Notes: generated by a model from the sequence alone, not told the origin. Positions 9,077 through 17,650 are shown, counted from the first letter of the stretch. The stretch is 64,000 nt of DNA from Patescibacteria group bacterium (GCA_031082005.1 JAVHLR010000001.1:873251-937250); one strand, 5' to 3'. Program-made: numbers and translations.

Positions 9077-10008
9077 ATCTTTTCGATGGATTTCCTGCTC
9101 TTGGCCAGATCACGATACGCAGCCAAGAAGTGCCGATGGTTCTTCAATGCTTGCTCGGTAGAGAATCGCATGGGCCAATCTAAAGCTTCGCGCAACAACC
9201 TGAAACGGATCAAATCGTAAAAAAGCCGCTTCTCTATCTTCGTCAAAGGCTTCACCGATTCATATCCTGCCAGCAAAGACGATAGCGAACCCTTCACCAA
9301 CTCACCTCCTGGAAAACAGGTCCAGATGATCGTCGTCGCCAAATCGATCAGCAAAGCGTCATCATAGACATTATCGAAATCTATGAAACTGATGGTTCCA
9401 TCATTACCCATCACGATATTGTCCGGTTTAACGTCCTGATGCGTCACACCGGTGGGCAGTCTCTCCAGGTCACCCAGGGTGGCATACTCGGCCGACATGA
9501 AATAGATATCATCGACGCGGATACCGTCACGTAACGCCAAAATACGCTTCACGCCATTCTTCATTATCCACGCGACTTCCGGGAAGCTCCAACGCTCCCG
9601 ATCGACAGACGGAAGTTTCATGCCTTCGGTAGCCATATGCATCTGGCCCAACATCCTACCGACTTGATGCAGAATCTCGGCGTTCCACCTCTTCAGAGGC
9701 TTGCCCGGAATAAAATCCAGAAGGATCGTCGGCTTCCCTTGCCATACCGTCTGGCTCTTGCCGGCCAAGGTCTTACGGACCCTCGGACAACTGAAGCCGT
9801 GCTTCGCCAGACGATCGAGAACCGCTATCTCATACGCGACTTGTTGCGGGTTCCTTAAGGTGTAGCGCTTGAATACGAAATCGCCCTCCTCGGATTTAAT
9901 CCGATGGTTGATGTTGATCATGCCATCATCCAACCCTAAAAGCACCACGGGATGGATCCCGTACTCCTTCATCAGGAAATGCTTAAGGTCTTCAGACGCT
10001 CTCTTCAT
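9064..10008 (-). CDS. APH/choline-kinase-type small-molecule kinase
   Basis: This 314-residue protein belongs to the aminoglycoside phosphotransferase / choline kinase / homoserine kinase II superfamily. The phosphate-binding loop region is GMININHRI, the ATP-site Lys lies in FVFKRY (K48), the catalytic loop is THQDVKPDN (D192, N197) and the metal-binding Asp lies in ISFIDFDN (D210). The superfamily phosphorylates hydroxyls of small molecules. Its position between a sugar-phosphate cyclase gene and a nucleotidyltransferase gene, overlapping both (17 and 13 bases), suggests a cyclitol or sugar kinase. An antibiotic-resistance role is unlikely in this context. Confidence 0.85.
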   Translation of the reverse strand: MKRASEDLKHFLMKEYGIHPVVLLGLDDGMININHRIKSEEGDFVFKRYTLRNPQQVAYEIAVLDRLAKHGFSCPRVRKTLAGKSQTVWQGKPTILLDFIPGKPLKRWNAEILHQVGRMLGQMHMATEGMKLPSVDRERWSFPEVAWIMKNGVKRILALRDGIRVDDIYFMSAEYATLGDLERLPTGVTHQDVKPDNIVMGNDGTISFIDFDNVYDDALLIDLATTIIWTCFPGGELVKGSLSSLLAGYESVKPLTKIEKRLFYDLIRFRLLREALDWPMRFSTEQALKNHRHFLAAYRDLAKSRKSIEKIWKA

Positions 10009-11875
10009 AACTACGGTTGATCGCCTCCCTGATCACATCATCGCCGCATGAGACGAAATAGTGTCCCCGATCGTGCCACATCTCCCCGATCTTCCTGATC
10101 AGCACGAACTTCGCCTCGCCACCATGGAACTTCTTGTTGCACCGCAACAGGTTGATGATGTCATCTGCTTTGATGTCGCGCGGTATGGTCGTGGGCAAAG
10201 CGTAGCGCTTCATGAGATCCACTTGTTGTCGCAACGTCTCTTCGTCGCTTATGCCCATGAGGCAAGCCAATTCCGCCGAAGTCCGCATACCGACAGCTAC
10301 AGCCTCACCATGACCCAACTTGTATCCGGAAAGGTATTCGACTGCATGACCGATCTCATGCCCGTATTGGTAGACCAAAGCCACATTGTCCTCATAAAAA
10401 TCCTTCTCTAACGAATCGATCTTCAGCTTGATGCTCTGCCGAATTGCGTCTTCCAAGAATGGGATATCTTTAGGCTTTCCTTCATGCGCCGCGAAGAAAT
10501 CGAAATACTTCTTATCCTGTGCGAATGCTTGCTTCAGACACTCGCTTAACCCGTCACTCACATACCTGTCATCCAAAGTCGCCAATACATCCGGATCGAC
10601 TAATATCTTCAATGGCGCATAATAACTCCCGATCAGATTCTTTCCGCCCTCGCCGTTCACGCCCTGTTTGAAGCCGATGGCTGCATCACACTGCGCCAAG
10701 ACGGTCGTAGGGATGTGTATCGAACCGACACCGCGATAAAGCGTCGCAGCCAGAAAGCCGGCGATATCCTTGATCACTCCGCCGCCCAGGGACAAGATGA
10801 TGGATTTCTTATCGATGCCTTCACCCAAGATCTGGTTCGCCAAACGTAGATACACATCGACACTCTTTGACCACTCACCCGGGTCGACGACCAGCTTCGA
10901 CATGTTGTAGCCCAACTCCCGGAACTGTGCGAGGACCTTTTCGCCATACAGGCTATCGATGTTCTTGTCGACGATGAGACAATGCTTTGAATAGTAGGAT
11001 TCGTGCGGAATTATCTCGTATTCTTTTATCTTCTCGAGCAAGCCTCGCTCCACGAAGACATCGAAGGATACCGGCTTCTGGTAATTCAAAGTGATCGGCG
11101 AAGTCATGGCGCGTAGCTCGCGAGGCTCCGAACTCTGCTGGGAAGATAGCGAACGCAAGAATAACTCGGCCCTGATGAGCACAGCCGGGGTGTTCACGTC
11201 GAACCATCTGCTGCCGCCATAATCGACGGACCTTACTCTTCCTGTCTCGATATAATCCTTGAGCAAAGTCTCTAAAGAATTTGCAGCCGTACATGTCGCC
11301 GCCTGCTTGAAGAAATCCTGAGCGACTTCCTTGCCCAAATGAAGTATCCCGATCTCATATGCCGACGGCTTCGCCAGATCGACACCGGTCTTGACGATCT
11401 TGTCGTTCTCCAGCTCAACCCGGGCGGTCGCGCCTGAAGCCTCTCCGGACTTCTCATCCGTACCGATTAATACCCGAATCAAACCATCTCCCTCATCTCC
11501 ATGTTCGAATAATGCAAATGGATTCTTTTCAAAAATCAAATCGCACGGCGTGACGAAAAGCGGCCCTTCGGCCCTCCCCGACATCGCCGCGATCGAACCC
11601 AGCATGCTGTTGGATTCGGGATCTTGCTCTACATATTCGATTTCCGCCTTGACCGCAGGCTCACCCAACAAAGCCCGCTTGACCAGAGTGTCCCGAGTCG
11701 GCACGACGACGAATATCTTCTTGATACCGACATCCTGCAGATATTCTATCATCCAAAGAATCAGAGGCTTGCCTCCAAGCCTAACCAGTGGTTTGATGGT
11801 CTCAAAGCCCTCCAGCCTCTTGCCTGGTCCCCCTGCCAGGATCACAGCAGTTTCCGTCACTGTTTTTTCCGCCAT
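9992..11875 (-). CDS. Fused nucleotidyltransferase and DHQS-like sugar-phosphate cyclase
   Basis: A 627-residue two-domain protein. Residues 1-250 are a nucleotidyltransferase: ILAGGPGKRL (12-21), IKPLVRLGGKPL, FVTPCD with metal-ligand D112, and SRWFDVNTP (222-230). Residues 258-627 are a sugar-phosphate cyclase of the dehydroquinate-synthase superfamily: SLGGGVIKDIAGF (362-374), RGVGSIHIPTTVLAQ, GFKQGVN (401-407), GKNLIG, Glu445 in SECLKQ, and the metal-site histidines of YGHEIGHAVE (H506, H510) and LGHGEA (H522). The FKQGVN form has KQ where dehydroquinate synthase has KT; 2-deoxy-scyllo-inosose synthase also has KQ there. The frame continues 28 codons upstream, but the ATG at 11875 has an AAAGGAT site next to it and begins the NTP domain. 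This is the first gene of the operon and is divergent from the dehydrogenase at 11939. Confidence 0.85.
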   Translation of the reverse strand: MAEKTVTETAVILAGGPGKRLEGFETIKPLVRLGGKPLILWMIEYLQDVGIKKIFVVVPTRDTLVKRALLGEPAVKAEIEYVEQDPESNSMLGSIAAMSGRAEGPLFVTPCDLIFEKNPFALFEHGDEGDGLIRVLIGTDEKSGEASGATARVELENDKIVKTGVDLAKPSAYEIGILHLGKEVAQDFFKQAATCTAANSLETLLKDYIETGRVRSVDYGGSRWFDVNTPAVLIRAELFLRSLSSQQSSEPRELRAMTSPITLNYQKPVSFDVFVERGLLEKIKEYEIIPHESYYSKHCLIVDKNIDSLYGEKVLAQFRELGYNMSKLVVDPGEWSKSVDVYLRLANQILGEGIDKKSIILSLGGGVIKDIAGFLAATLYRGVGSIHIPTTVLAQCDAAIGFKQGVNGEGGKNLIGSYYAPLKILVDPDVLATLDDRYVSDGLSECLKQAFAQDKKYFDFFAAHEGKPKDIPFLEDAIRQSIKLKIDSLEKDFYEDNVALVYQYGHEIGHAVEYLSGYKLGHGEAVAVGMRTSAELACLMGISDEETLRQQVDLMKRYALPTTIPRDIKADDIINLLRCNKKFHGGEAKFVLIRKIGEMWHDRGHYFVSCGDDVIREAINRSYEESV

Positions 11876-11880
11876 ATCCT

Positions 11881-11909
11881 TTGACTTTCCTTGCTTATTT
11901 GAGTAATAT
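11881..11909 (+). promoter_or_regulatory. Candidate promoter of the dehydrogenase gene
   Basis: -35 TTGACT (11881-11886), a 17-base spacer and -10 TAATAT (11904-11909). The start codon is 29 bases further, and no Shine-Dalgarno sequence is visible before it. The site lies in the 63-base divergent gap between the cyclase fusion and the dehydrogenase, so both could be controlled together. Confidence 0.55.
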
Positions 11910-11938
11910 CCCTTCTTAAGAATCCAACAGACCTTAAC

Positions 11939-12973
11939 ATGAAAGCCGCACTCATTCAATCACCCGGAAGACTGGAAATCCAAGAAATTCCGGAGCCGAT
12001 TATCGGCGAATACGATGCCTTATGCACCGTGCTTTGCGCTTCCATCTGCAACGGCACGGATCATCACGCCATCCGCGGCGACGCCTTCTTCGATCTCCGT
12101 TTCCCGACCATCCTGGGCCACGAAGGCATCGGGCGCGTGGAAAAGATCGGATCTAAGGTCAAATACATAAAAATCGGCGACCTCATGACACGGGTAGTGA
12201 ACAAACTTCCTTCATCAAGCGGGATCTCCGTCAAACCCGGATGGGGCTCGTTCGCCGAACGCGGTATCGTCGTAGATTGGCAAGCCATGCGTGACGACGG
12301 AGTCCCCGAAGAAGTATGGCGTCCTTTCATGGTCAACCAGCAGTTGCCGCCCGACGCGGATCCCGTCAAATCTACGATGGTCATCACTTGGCGCGAGACC
12401 CTGGCCTTCCTCAACCGACTGGACTTGAAACGGAAGGAAAAAATCCTGATACTCGGGACCGGGGCGAATGCGTTAGCCTTCGTCGAGCACTCGCGCAACA
12501 AAGACGCTGATATCACCGTCTGCGGCAACCCTTCGCGCGAAAGGACATTCCTTCAGGGCGGCACGCACAACTTCGTCTCATATCAATCACCGGATGCGGA
12601 AAAAACGATCGGGTCCTTCGGGCCATTCGATACGATCCTTGATGCGATCGGGGATGCGGCCGGTTTGAACAGACGCTTGGTGCACCTGAAACCCGGAGGA
12701 AAAATCGCCGTATACGGACTGGACGGAGTCACAGACTACAGATTGGACGTTTTCCGCATCCCGCAGGGGTTCGCTTTCTTCAACGGCATCTATTACGAGG
12801 AAGGCACGACGCATGATGAGGTATTACAGTCGATAAAAGACGACCGGTTGTCAGCCGATCTGTACATCTCACCGGAGCACATCTATCCCTTCTCGCGGAT
12901 GAACGAAGCTCTTTCCGCCAGCCGAGACAGAAAAACGCTGAAAAGCGTCATCGATTTCAGGCTCGCCGACTAA
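11939..12973 (+). CDS. Zinc-dependent medium-chain alcohol/polyol dehydrogenase
   Basis: The 344-residue product is a medium-chain (MDR) dehydrogenase. The catalytic zinc ligands are Cys37 (CASICNGTD) and His61-Glu62 (GHEGIGRV), and the NAD(P) site is ILGTGANALAF near residue 175. The four-cysteine structural zinc loop is replaced by a cysteine-free segment (about residues 86-102). Relatives include sorbitol, threonine and 2-deoxy-scyllo-inosamine dehydrogenases. Divergent by 63 bases from the sugar-phosphate cyclase fusion and overlapping the CDP-alcohol transferase gene tail-to-tail by four bases, it fits a step reducing or oxidising a cyclitol. The direction of the reaction and the cofactor are not visible. 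Confidence 0.85.
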   Translation: MKAALIQSPGRLEIQEIPEPIIGEYDALCTVLCASICNGTDHHAIRGDAFFDLRFPTILGHEGIGRVEKIGSKVKYIKIGDLMTRVVNKLPSSSGISVKPGWGSFAERGIVVDWQAMRDDGVPEEVWRPFMVNQQLPPDADPVKSTMVITWRETLAFLNRLDLKRKEKILILGTGANALAFVEHSRNKDADITVCGNPSRERTFLQGGTHNFVSYQSPDAEKTIGSFGPFDTILDAIGDAAGLNRRLVHLKPGGKIAVYGLDGVTDYRLDVFRIPQGFAFFNGIYYEEGTTHDEVLQSIKDDRLSADLYISPEHIYPFSRMNEALSASRDRKTLKSVIDFRLAD

Positions 12974-13740
12974 TCCGCGGCCTGTCCCTCTCCTGGCATC
13001 TTTTTTATCTGTCTCAATTGTCTCCAAAAGACCAAAACCCACAATACAAAATAACCAACTCCGTAGAACGCCACATACCAATGGACCTTGTCGAAGATTG
13101 CAGCAAGCAGAAGCGGCAATATGACTCCGTTGGAAGAAAATATATTGCGCTTCAACCAAGAGATAAAACGTCTCGCGGAGGATCTTTGCGTCAACGACTG
13201 CCGGGAAGCGACCCTTTCTTCATCGCTTACTCCTCGCGGATGGAGCAGCTGCCAATGCCGGATTTCAGCCAGACGCGTCAGCAGCTTACCGACGGACGCT
13301 GCGAAAGCAACGACCATAGGCCAGAGTTCACCGACGAAAACCGAAGCCGCCAAGCCTAAAGGCAAAAACATCAGACCATACTGGATGTCGTGGCTGATAG
13401 GTTCGGCGTATGTACCGCCGACGATACTGCGGATTCGTCTGAATCTCGCGACCTCACCGTCACAGCCATCAAGCACCGTGGCAAAAAACACCAGACAAGC
13501 GCCCAGTATCGACAACTCACGCGACTGGAACAAGAACAGCCCTACCCCCAAAAAGAAAACCAAGACTGAAAGCGCGGTTATCTGGTTTGGGGTTATTGAG
13601 GTGTAAAGAAAAAGTTTGGTGAAATAAATCGAAAAAAAACGCGCTTTTTTACCCGTAAAAGTCTCTCTTTCAGGCGCCGGCGCAGTTGCCTGACAGCGAG
13701 CCCGCAATTCCTTTATGCTGATTCCTTTTGCGCTTTCCAT
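12970..13740 (-). CDS. CDP-alcohol phosphatidyltransferase family membrane protein with an altered active-site motif
   Basis: The 256-residue protein has several membrane segments (about 50-72, 77-90, 118-150 and two near residues 205-235). It carries the CDP-alcohol phosphotransferase signature DGCDGEVAR (91-99), with the first two Asp, Gly, Ala and Arg intact. In the usual motif, eight residues after the Arg come Gly, then Asp three and seven residues further. Here the segment is GGTYAEPISHD (108-118): the two later Asp positions are Glu113 and His117, followed by Asp118. The family moves the phospho-alcohol part of a CDP-activated compound to an alcohol. Here a CDP-cyclitol donor and a lipid or glycan acceptor are likely from the neighbouring genes. 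The altered acid pair could change chemistry or substrate. Confidence 0.82.
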   Translation of the reverse strand: MESAKGISIKELRARCQATAPAPERETFTGKKARFFSIYFTKLFLYTSITPNQITALSVLVFFLGVGLFLFQSRELSILGACLVFFATVLDGCDGEVARFRRIRSIVGGTYAEPISHDIQYGLMFLPLGLAASVFVGELWPMVVAFAASVGKLLTRLAEIRHWQLLHPRGVSDEERVASRQSLTQRSSARRFISWLKRNIFSSNGVILPLLLAAIFDKVHWYVAFYGVGYFVLWVLVFWRQLRQIKKMPGEGQAAD

Positions 13741-13751
13741 ACTGATACTCC

Positions 13752-13780
13752 AATCTAACCGCTTTATCCCCTACCGTCAA
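13752..13780 (-). promoter_or_regulatory. Candidate promoter of the CDP-alcohol transferase gene
   Basis: Read on the minus strand: -35 TTGACG (13780-13775), a 17-base spacer and -10 TAGATT (13757-13752). The ATG at 13740 is 11 bases after the -10, so the predicted 5' leader is about five bases. Confidence 0.55.
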
Positions 13781-14469
13781 CCGAGCACCTTCCAACTATA
13801 CAGCTTCGCTAGATGCCGCAAATAATTCACCGTCTCCCGTGAACCCATCTTGCTCTTGCCGACTTCACGGTTACGGAAGACGTAAGGTACCTCGGCGACG
13901 GAAGTGACTTTGGCCTTCACCAGTATCTCGAGCAAAATCTTATATCCTAACGGCGAAAATTCCGCCCGCTCGAAGACTCTACGACGCAGGAAAAAATATC
14001 CGGACATCGGATCGCTGACCCTGATACCGAGCGGACGCGTCAGCAATGTCGCGAACCAAGACATGAACCGTCGATACCACGGCCACTCTTCGACCTCTCC
14101 GCCTGGGATATTCCGGCTAGCCACGACCAATTCGTTATTCTCCAAACGGCGCAACAGCTCCGGCAGCTTATGCGTAGGGTGCGACAAATCCGCATCAATC
14201 ACGCCGAGCACGTCACCCTCCGCTTCGGCAAAGCCGCGCAATACCGCAGTAGCCAAACCGCGCTCCTTGCGCTCGATCACTTTCTTCGTGAAGCCGGAAG
14301 GCAGAGAGCGCACGATCTCCGGTGTACCGTCGGTCGAACCGTCGTCCACCACAATGACCTCAAACTCCCAACCCGACGGCAGCTCGGCTGCCGCTGAATC
14401 CAAACCACGGAACAGTTCGGATACCGAACCGCTCTCGTTCAAGGTCGGGACGACCAACGATACTTTCAT
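13777..14469 (-). CDS. GT2 glycosyltransferase, dolichyl/polyprenyl-phosphate mannose synthase-like
   Basis: A 230-residue single-domain GT-A enzyme. It shows SLVVPTLNESGSV (4-16), VVDDGSTDGT with D42-D43, the DXD motif in VIDADLSHP (D92, D94), DPMSGYFFLRR and a basic VGKSKMG loop near the C-terminus. This pattern is that of soluble DPM1-like polyprenyl-phosphate glycosyltransferases without the C-terminal membrane domain. The lipid-linked sugar would serve a GT-C enzyme such as the product of 15323. It lies three bases from the methyltransferase gene upstream. Confidence 0.88.
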   Translation of the reverse strand: MKVSLVVPTLNESGSVSELFRGLDSAAAELPSGWEFEVIVVDDGSTDGTPEIVRSLPSGFTKKVIERKERGLATAVLRGFAEAEGDVLGVIDADLSHPTHKLPELLRRLENNELVVASRNIPGGEVEEWPWYRRFMSWFATLLTRPLGIRVSDPMSGYFFLRRRVFERAEFSPLGYKILLEILVKAKVTSVAEVPYVFRNREVGKSKMGSRETVNYLRHLAKLYSWKVLG

Positions 14470-14472
14470 AGC

Positions 14473-15288
14473 TTAAACTTTTTTCCTGGCGCAAATAATG
14501 ATATTCCCTCCAGCCGCGAGAGCCTCCGGTTCATGCAGATCGGACAGGCGTCTGACCAGACGTCGTTTGAAGAATCCCGCCAGCGGCACCCAACCGAACC
14601 GTTTCGCGGGCAAATGTTGCAGATAAGAAGGAATCAACCAGCGTTCCCACTCGCCCAGATTCTTGTCGGTCAGAGTATAGCGCGCTGCGACCAACTCCAA
14701 GCCCACCTCTTCCAAATCCTTCCTCCAAGACTCCGGAGACTGCAGCCAATAGTGTTTGAATTTGCCATTGATGGCACCCGTCCATAGCCTGTTCAACCAG
14801 GTCTTTCTACCTCCCCACGTACCGAACCTCAACCACGGCGTAAAATTCTCCGACGGCGCGCTGAATAGATACACACCTTCTGGCTTCAGGATACGCGCCA
14901 CCTCTTTAATCGTCCCTGCCTTATCTTGGATGTGTTCGACGACGCTGTTCGAAAAAACCATATCGACAGAAGCGTCCGGCAACGGTATGGCGTTGGAATA
15001 CCCCACGATGAGCTCATCATAAATCCCCAACTTCTTCGCTTTTGCTACTTCATGCGCCTGCGGATCCAGACCGATCATCTTAGTCGGCCGGCCAACGCAT
15101 TCCTGCATGAGCTTCATGTAACTTCCGTCTCCGCAACCTAAGTCGAAAGTCGTCTCTTTGAACGGCAAGAAACTCGCCAAAGCGGCAGCTTCGTCGATCC
15201 TCCAGACGCAGTGGGAATAGGGATAGACGGATGAGAACTTTTCCAGGAAAAATTCGACGTGATCCATATTTCGGATATGCCACATCAT
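14473..15288 (-). CDS. Class I SAM methyltransferase
   Basis: 271 residues with the SAM motif TFDLGCGDGSY (47-57), IGLDPQ at strand 2 and VFSNSVVEHI in the motif-II region. The family is Methyltransf_11. No zinc finger is present. The C-terminal third is rich in aromatic and basic residues, as in other glycan-cluster methyltransferases. The first ATG (15288) is followed by a second in-frame ATG seven codons later; neither has a clear Shine-Dalgarno sequence. The substrate is unknown. Confidence 0.82.
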   Translation of the reverse strand: MMWHIRNMDHVEFFLEKFSSVYPYSHCVWRIDEAAALASFLPFKETTFDLGCGDGSYMKLMQECVGRPTKMIGLDPQAHEVAKAKKLGIYDELIVGYSNAIPLPDASVDMVFSNSVVEHIQDKAGTIKEVARILKPEGVYLFSAPSENFTPWLRFGTWGGRKTWLNRLWTGAINGKFKHYWLQSPESWRKDLEEVGLELVAARYTLTDKNLGEWERWLIPSYLQHLPAKRFGWVPLAGFFKRRLVRRLSDLHEPEALAAGGNIIICARKKV

Positions 15289-15322
15289 AAGCTATCTCCG
15301 ATGTGCTGTCGAGCGCGACGAA

Positions 15323-16753
15323 TCAATTTTTCCGCCACACGGCATAGCTCCCCAACAGCTCCGAAACGGCATAATCTGCGGGCAAAACGATAGTTTCGGG
15401 CAAAGGATTGGGCGTCATCAGTATCTCCGCCTCATCATCCATCTCACCCAGACGCAACTTATCGGTGATCCTAAGATATTGCCTGTAATCAGAACCCTCA
15501 TAAAAATAAACCGCTTCCGGTACATTGATGAATGCGATGTTGCCCACAGATTTTTTTCCCTCAAGCCAAGCGTTCATCTTCCTCCAATCCTGTCCGAACA
15601 TCGGAGATGGATCACGCAACAAAGCGAATAGGTTAGCCGACAGAAACATCGCCAAAAACAAAGCTTCGGGCACCCAGCGCTTCGTCTTAAAAAATTTTTC
15701 AGACGTTACTGTCATGAAAATCGGCAACAGGACGAAACACATGATCTGTGCGACGAAAAAATACCTATACCATCCAGCGGTCCGCAGATAGCTAAAAAGC
15801 GTCAACGCGATGACTGTCGACATCGCCATTTCGGTCGCTGATGTCTTACGCCAGCCGCGCAACAGCAGCGCGACCATGATCAGAGCCAGCATGAATAAAA
15901 GATGCAGAGGCGTGCTGTGCGTAAACATCCCGATGAGATTCTGTCGCATCACTGCACCGACGTCATCCAAACCATAAGGATTGACATAGTGATGGAGCAC
16001 GTCGCTTCCAGGGAACCCACCGAATTGAGTCTGCATCCAGACAGCGGACACCAGGACAATCGGTGTAATGATCGCCGCCGCTGATGACCGAGTCGGCCTG
16101 AATCCGCGCCAGAATAGAATCACGATCGCAAACGCCATCGCCGGACCCAAAACCAAAAACGAAGGTTTACTTACGGCCGCCAGACATGCGAAAATCGTAA
16201 GCCAAAAAAAATCCTGCCAATCCCTGGAGCCTTTCTCAATCTTCGTCAAAAAGATCAAAGACACTAGCATCAACACCAAACCGGGTACCTCGCCCATCAC
16301 GTTTTTCCCGTTCGCATACCACGGTCCGAAGCTAGCCAAAAATAAAGCCGTAACCAAACCTGCTTTCCTTCCATATAGACGATTGGTCAAATAGCCACCG
16401 AAAAGAATCCCCAAAACAATCCAAAGTAGCATCGTGCCGCGCGCCGCTAAGAGGGATGCTCCGAAAATCTTAATCGAAAACGCTACCGGCAATATCACCG
16501 GGAATCCCACAGTGACGTATTCCAGACCGACCGTCTGTTGTGGAGAGACACGTAAAGCCCATAGCCCTTCTTGCGCGACATTCTTCGCGACTTGTAGATA
16601 TATCCCTTCATCAAACCACGGTCGCGGGCTATCCAATAAATTTTTCCCTCCCCAGGATAAACCGACGACGGAAATGACGATCAGGCCGACCCAAAACTCA
16701 CGGCCTTTCGACACGGCGTGCCATGACTTAATCGCCTTAGCTACGATTCCCAT
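15323..16753 (-). CDS. GT-C membrane glycosyltransferase (PMT/ArnT-like)
   Basis: This 476-residue protein has about ten membrane segments. After the first helix comes RPWFDEGIYLQVAKN, whose Asp48-Glu49 in the first outer loop is the catalytic acid signature of GT-C (GT39/GT83-like) enzymes using polyprenyl-phosphate sugars. The C-terminal 100 residues are soluble and would face outside. It probably adds a sugar to a lipid-linked glycan or a protein on the outer side of the membrane, using the donor made by the DPM1-like enzyme at 13777. It overlaps the upstream methyltransferase gene by 17 bases. Confidence 0.8.
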   Translation of the reverse strand: MGIVAKAIKSWHAVSKGREFWVGLIVISVVGLSWGGKNLLDSPRPWFDEGIYLQVAKNVAQEGLWALRVSPQQTVGLEYVTVGFPVILPVAFSIKIFGASLLAARGTMLLWIVLGILFGGYLTNRLYGRKAGLVTALFLASFGPWYANGKNVMGEVPGLVLMLVSLIFLTKIEKGSRDWQDFFWLTIFACLAAVSKPSFLVLGPAMAFAIVILFWRGFRPTRSSAAAIITPIVLVSAVWMQTQFGGFPGSDVLHHYVNPYGLDDVGAVMRQNLIGMFTHSTPLHLLFMLALIMVALLLRGWRKTSATEMAMSTVIALTLFSYLRTAGWYRYFFVAQIMCFVLLPIFMTVTSEKFFKTKRWVPEALFLAMFLSANLFALLRDPSPMFGQDWRKMNAWLEGKKSVGNIAFINVPEAVYFYEGSDYRQYLRITDKLRLGEMDDEAEILMTPNPLPETIVLPADYAVSELLGSYAVWRKN

Positions 16754-17624
16754 GTTTCTCCAATGCGTTAAAACGCTTGAGGATCGAAATCTTGTCCTGC
16801 GGCTTGCCTACCGCTTCGATATCTATCATCTCCTCGGACGAACCGAATTTCGTTGCCAGCACTTGCAACGACCCAGGCTTCTCGGCATACATGCGCACGA
16901 TCTTTAACCCGCATCTCGCCAACAACAGCCAAAGCGGAAACGGCGAAAAAGAAGACACGTGCTCGAAAATAAAAAAGTCCTTTTGGCGATCTTTCGGCGC
17001 CGTCACGTTCGGTACGCTGATGAAGAGTTTGCCGTCATCTTCAAGCACACCCACGACACGCTCCAAAAAATCCACAGGTTCGAGGATATGTTCCAGCACT
17101 TGATCCAAGACAATCCTGTCGTATTTCGCAGGGGATCCTTTTGGTTTTTTCTGCGACCAGCGGTCAAACGTCCCGGCAAAAACATTCAAACCTAATTCTT
17201 CCTTACTCAATTTGGCGAAAACAGGTTCCGGTTCGATGCCCCAAACTCGGCACCCGTATTCGTCACGGAGATATTTCAATAACGCTCCGATACCACTCCC
17301 GATCTCCAAGACTTTCGACCCACTCTCCCAATCGCTATCGAACTTAGCCAACTTTTCCCTGCTCCGCCGGACGCGCCACTCCAAGACCTCTTCCAAACCT
17401 TCTTTGCCGTCTTTCAGGCCATAGACGCCAACCGCGTATCCGCTACGGTAGAACTTCTCGTAGGTTTTTGTCGGCTGTCTCGACACGACCCAAACCATGC
17501 CACAAACGCCGCAAATGGCGTTCACATGCGCCCGACCGCGTATACGCCGCTTGTCCAAGATCTCGCGGCTTGCACTGCCGCAAACTGGGCATTGGAATTC
17601 TGTTGTGGTTTTTTTTGTTTTCAT
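16737..17624 (-). CDS. Class I SAM methyltransferase with N-terminal zinc finger
   Basis: Fourth zinc-finger methyltransferase of the window. With the ATG at 17624 it has 295 residues. The zinc ligands are CPVC (C12, C15) and CGVC (C38, C41), the SAM motif is VLEIGSGIGALL (105-116), followed by WGIEPEP and LDQVLEHI. The frame extends 18 codons further upstream, but those codons lie on a dispersed palindrome (17632-17650). An AGGA sits just before the ATG at 17624 and the zinc finger begins right after it, so the shorter form is preferred. It overlaps the GT-C gene. Confidence 0.83.
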   Translation of the reverse strand: MKTKKTTTEFQCPVCGSASREILDKRRIRGRAHVNAICGVCGMVWVVSRQPTKTYEKFYRSGYAVGVYGLKDGKEGLEEVLEWRVRRSREKLAKFDSDWESGSKVLEIGSGIGALLKYLRDEYGCRVWGIEPEPVFAKLSKEELGLNVFAGTFDRWSQKKPKGSPAKYDRIVLDQVLEHILEPVDFLERVVGVLEDDGKLFISVPNVTAPKDRQKDFFIFEHVSSFSPFPLWLLLARCGLKIVRMYAEKPGSLQVLATKFGSSEEMIDIEAVGKPQDKISILKRFNALEKHGNRS

Positions 17625-17631
17625 TTCCTGG

Positions 17632-17650
17632 ATTCCAGCTGCGCTGGAAT
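17632..17650. repeat. Short palindrome of the ATTCCAGC-GCTGGAAT type
   Basis: ATTCCAGC (17632-17639) and GCTGGAAT (17643-17650) form an eight-base-pair hairpin with a TGC loop, flanked by CTGG and GACG. Similar palindromes are common intergenic repeats in many bacterial genomes. It lies between the asparagine synthase and methyltransferase genes and would be transcribed with them. Confidence 0.75.

Noticed and set aside
9992-11100. Cyclase domain as a housekeeping dehydroquinate synthase (AroB)
   Set aside because: It is fused to a nucleotidyltransferase, lies among glycan genes, and carries KQ instead of KT in the active-site loop; no other shikimate gene is nearby.
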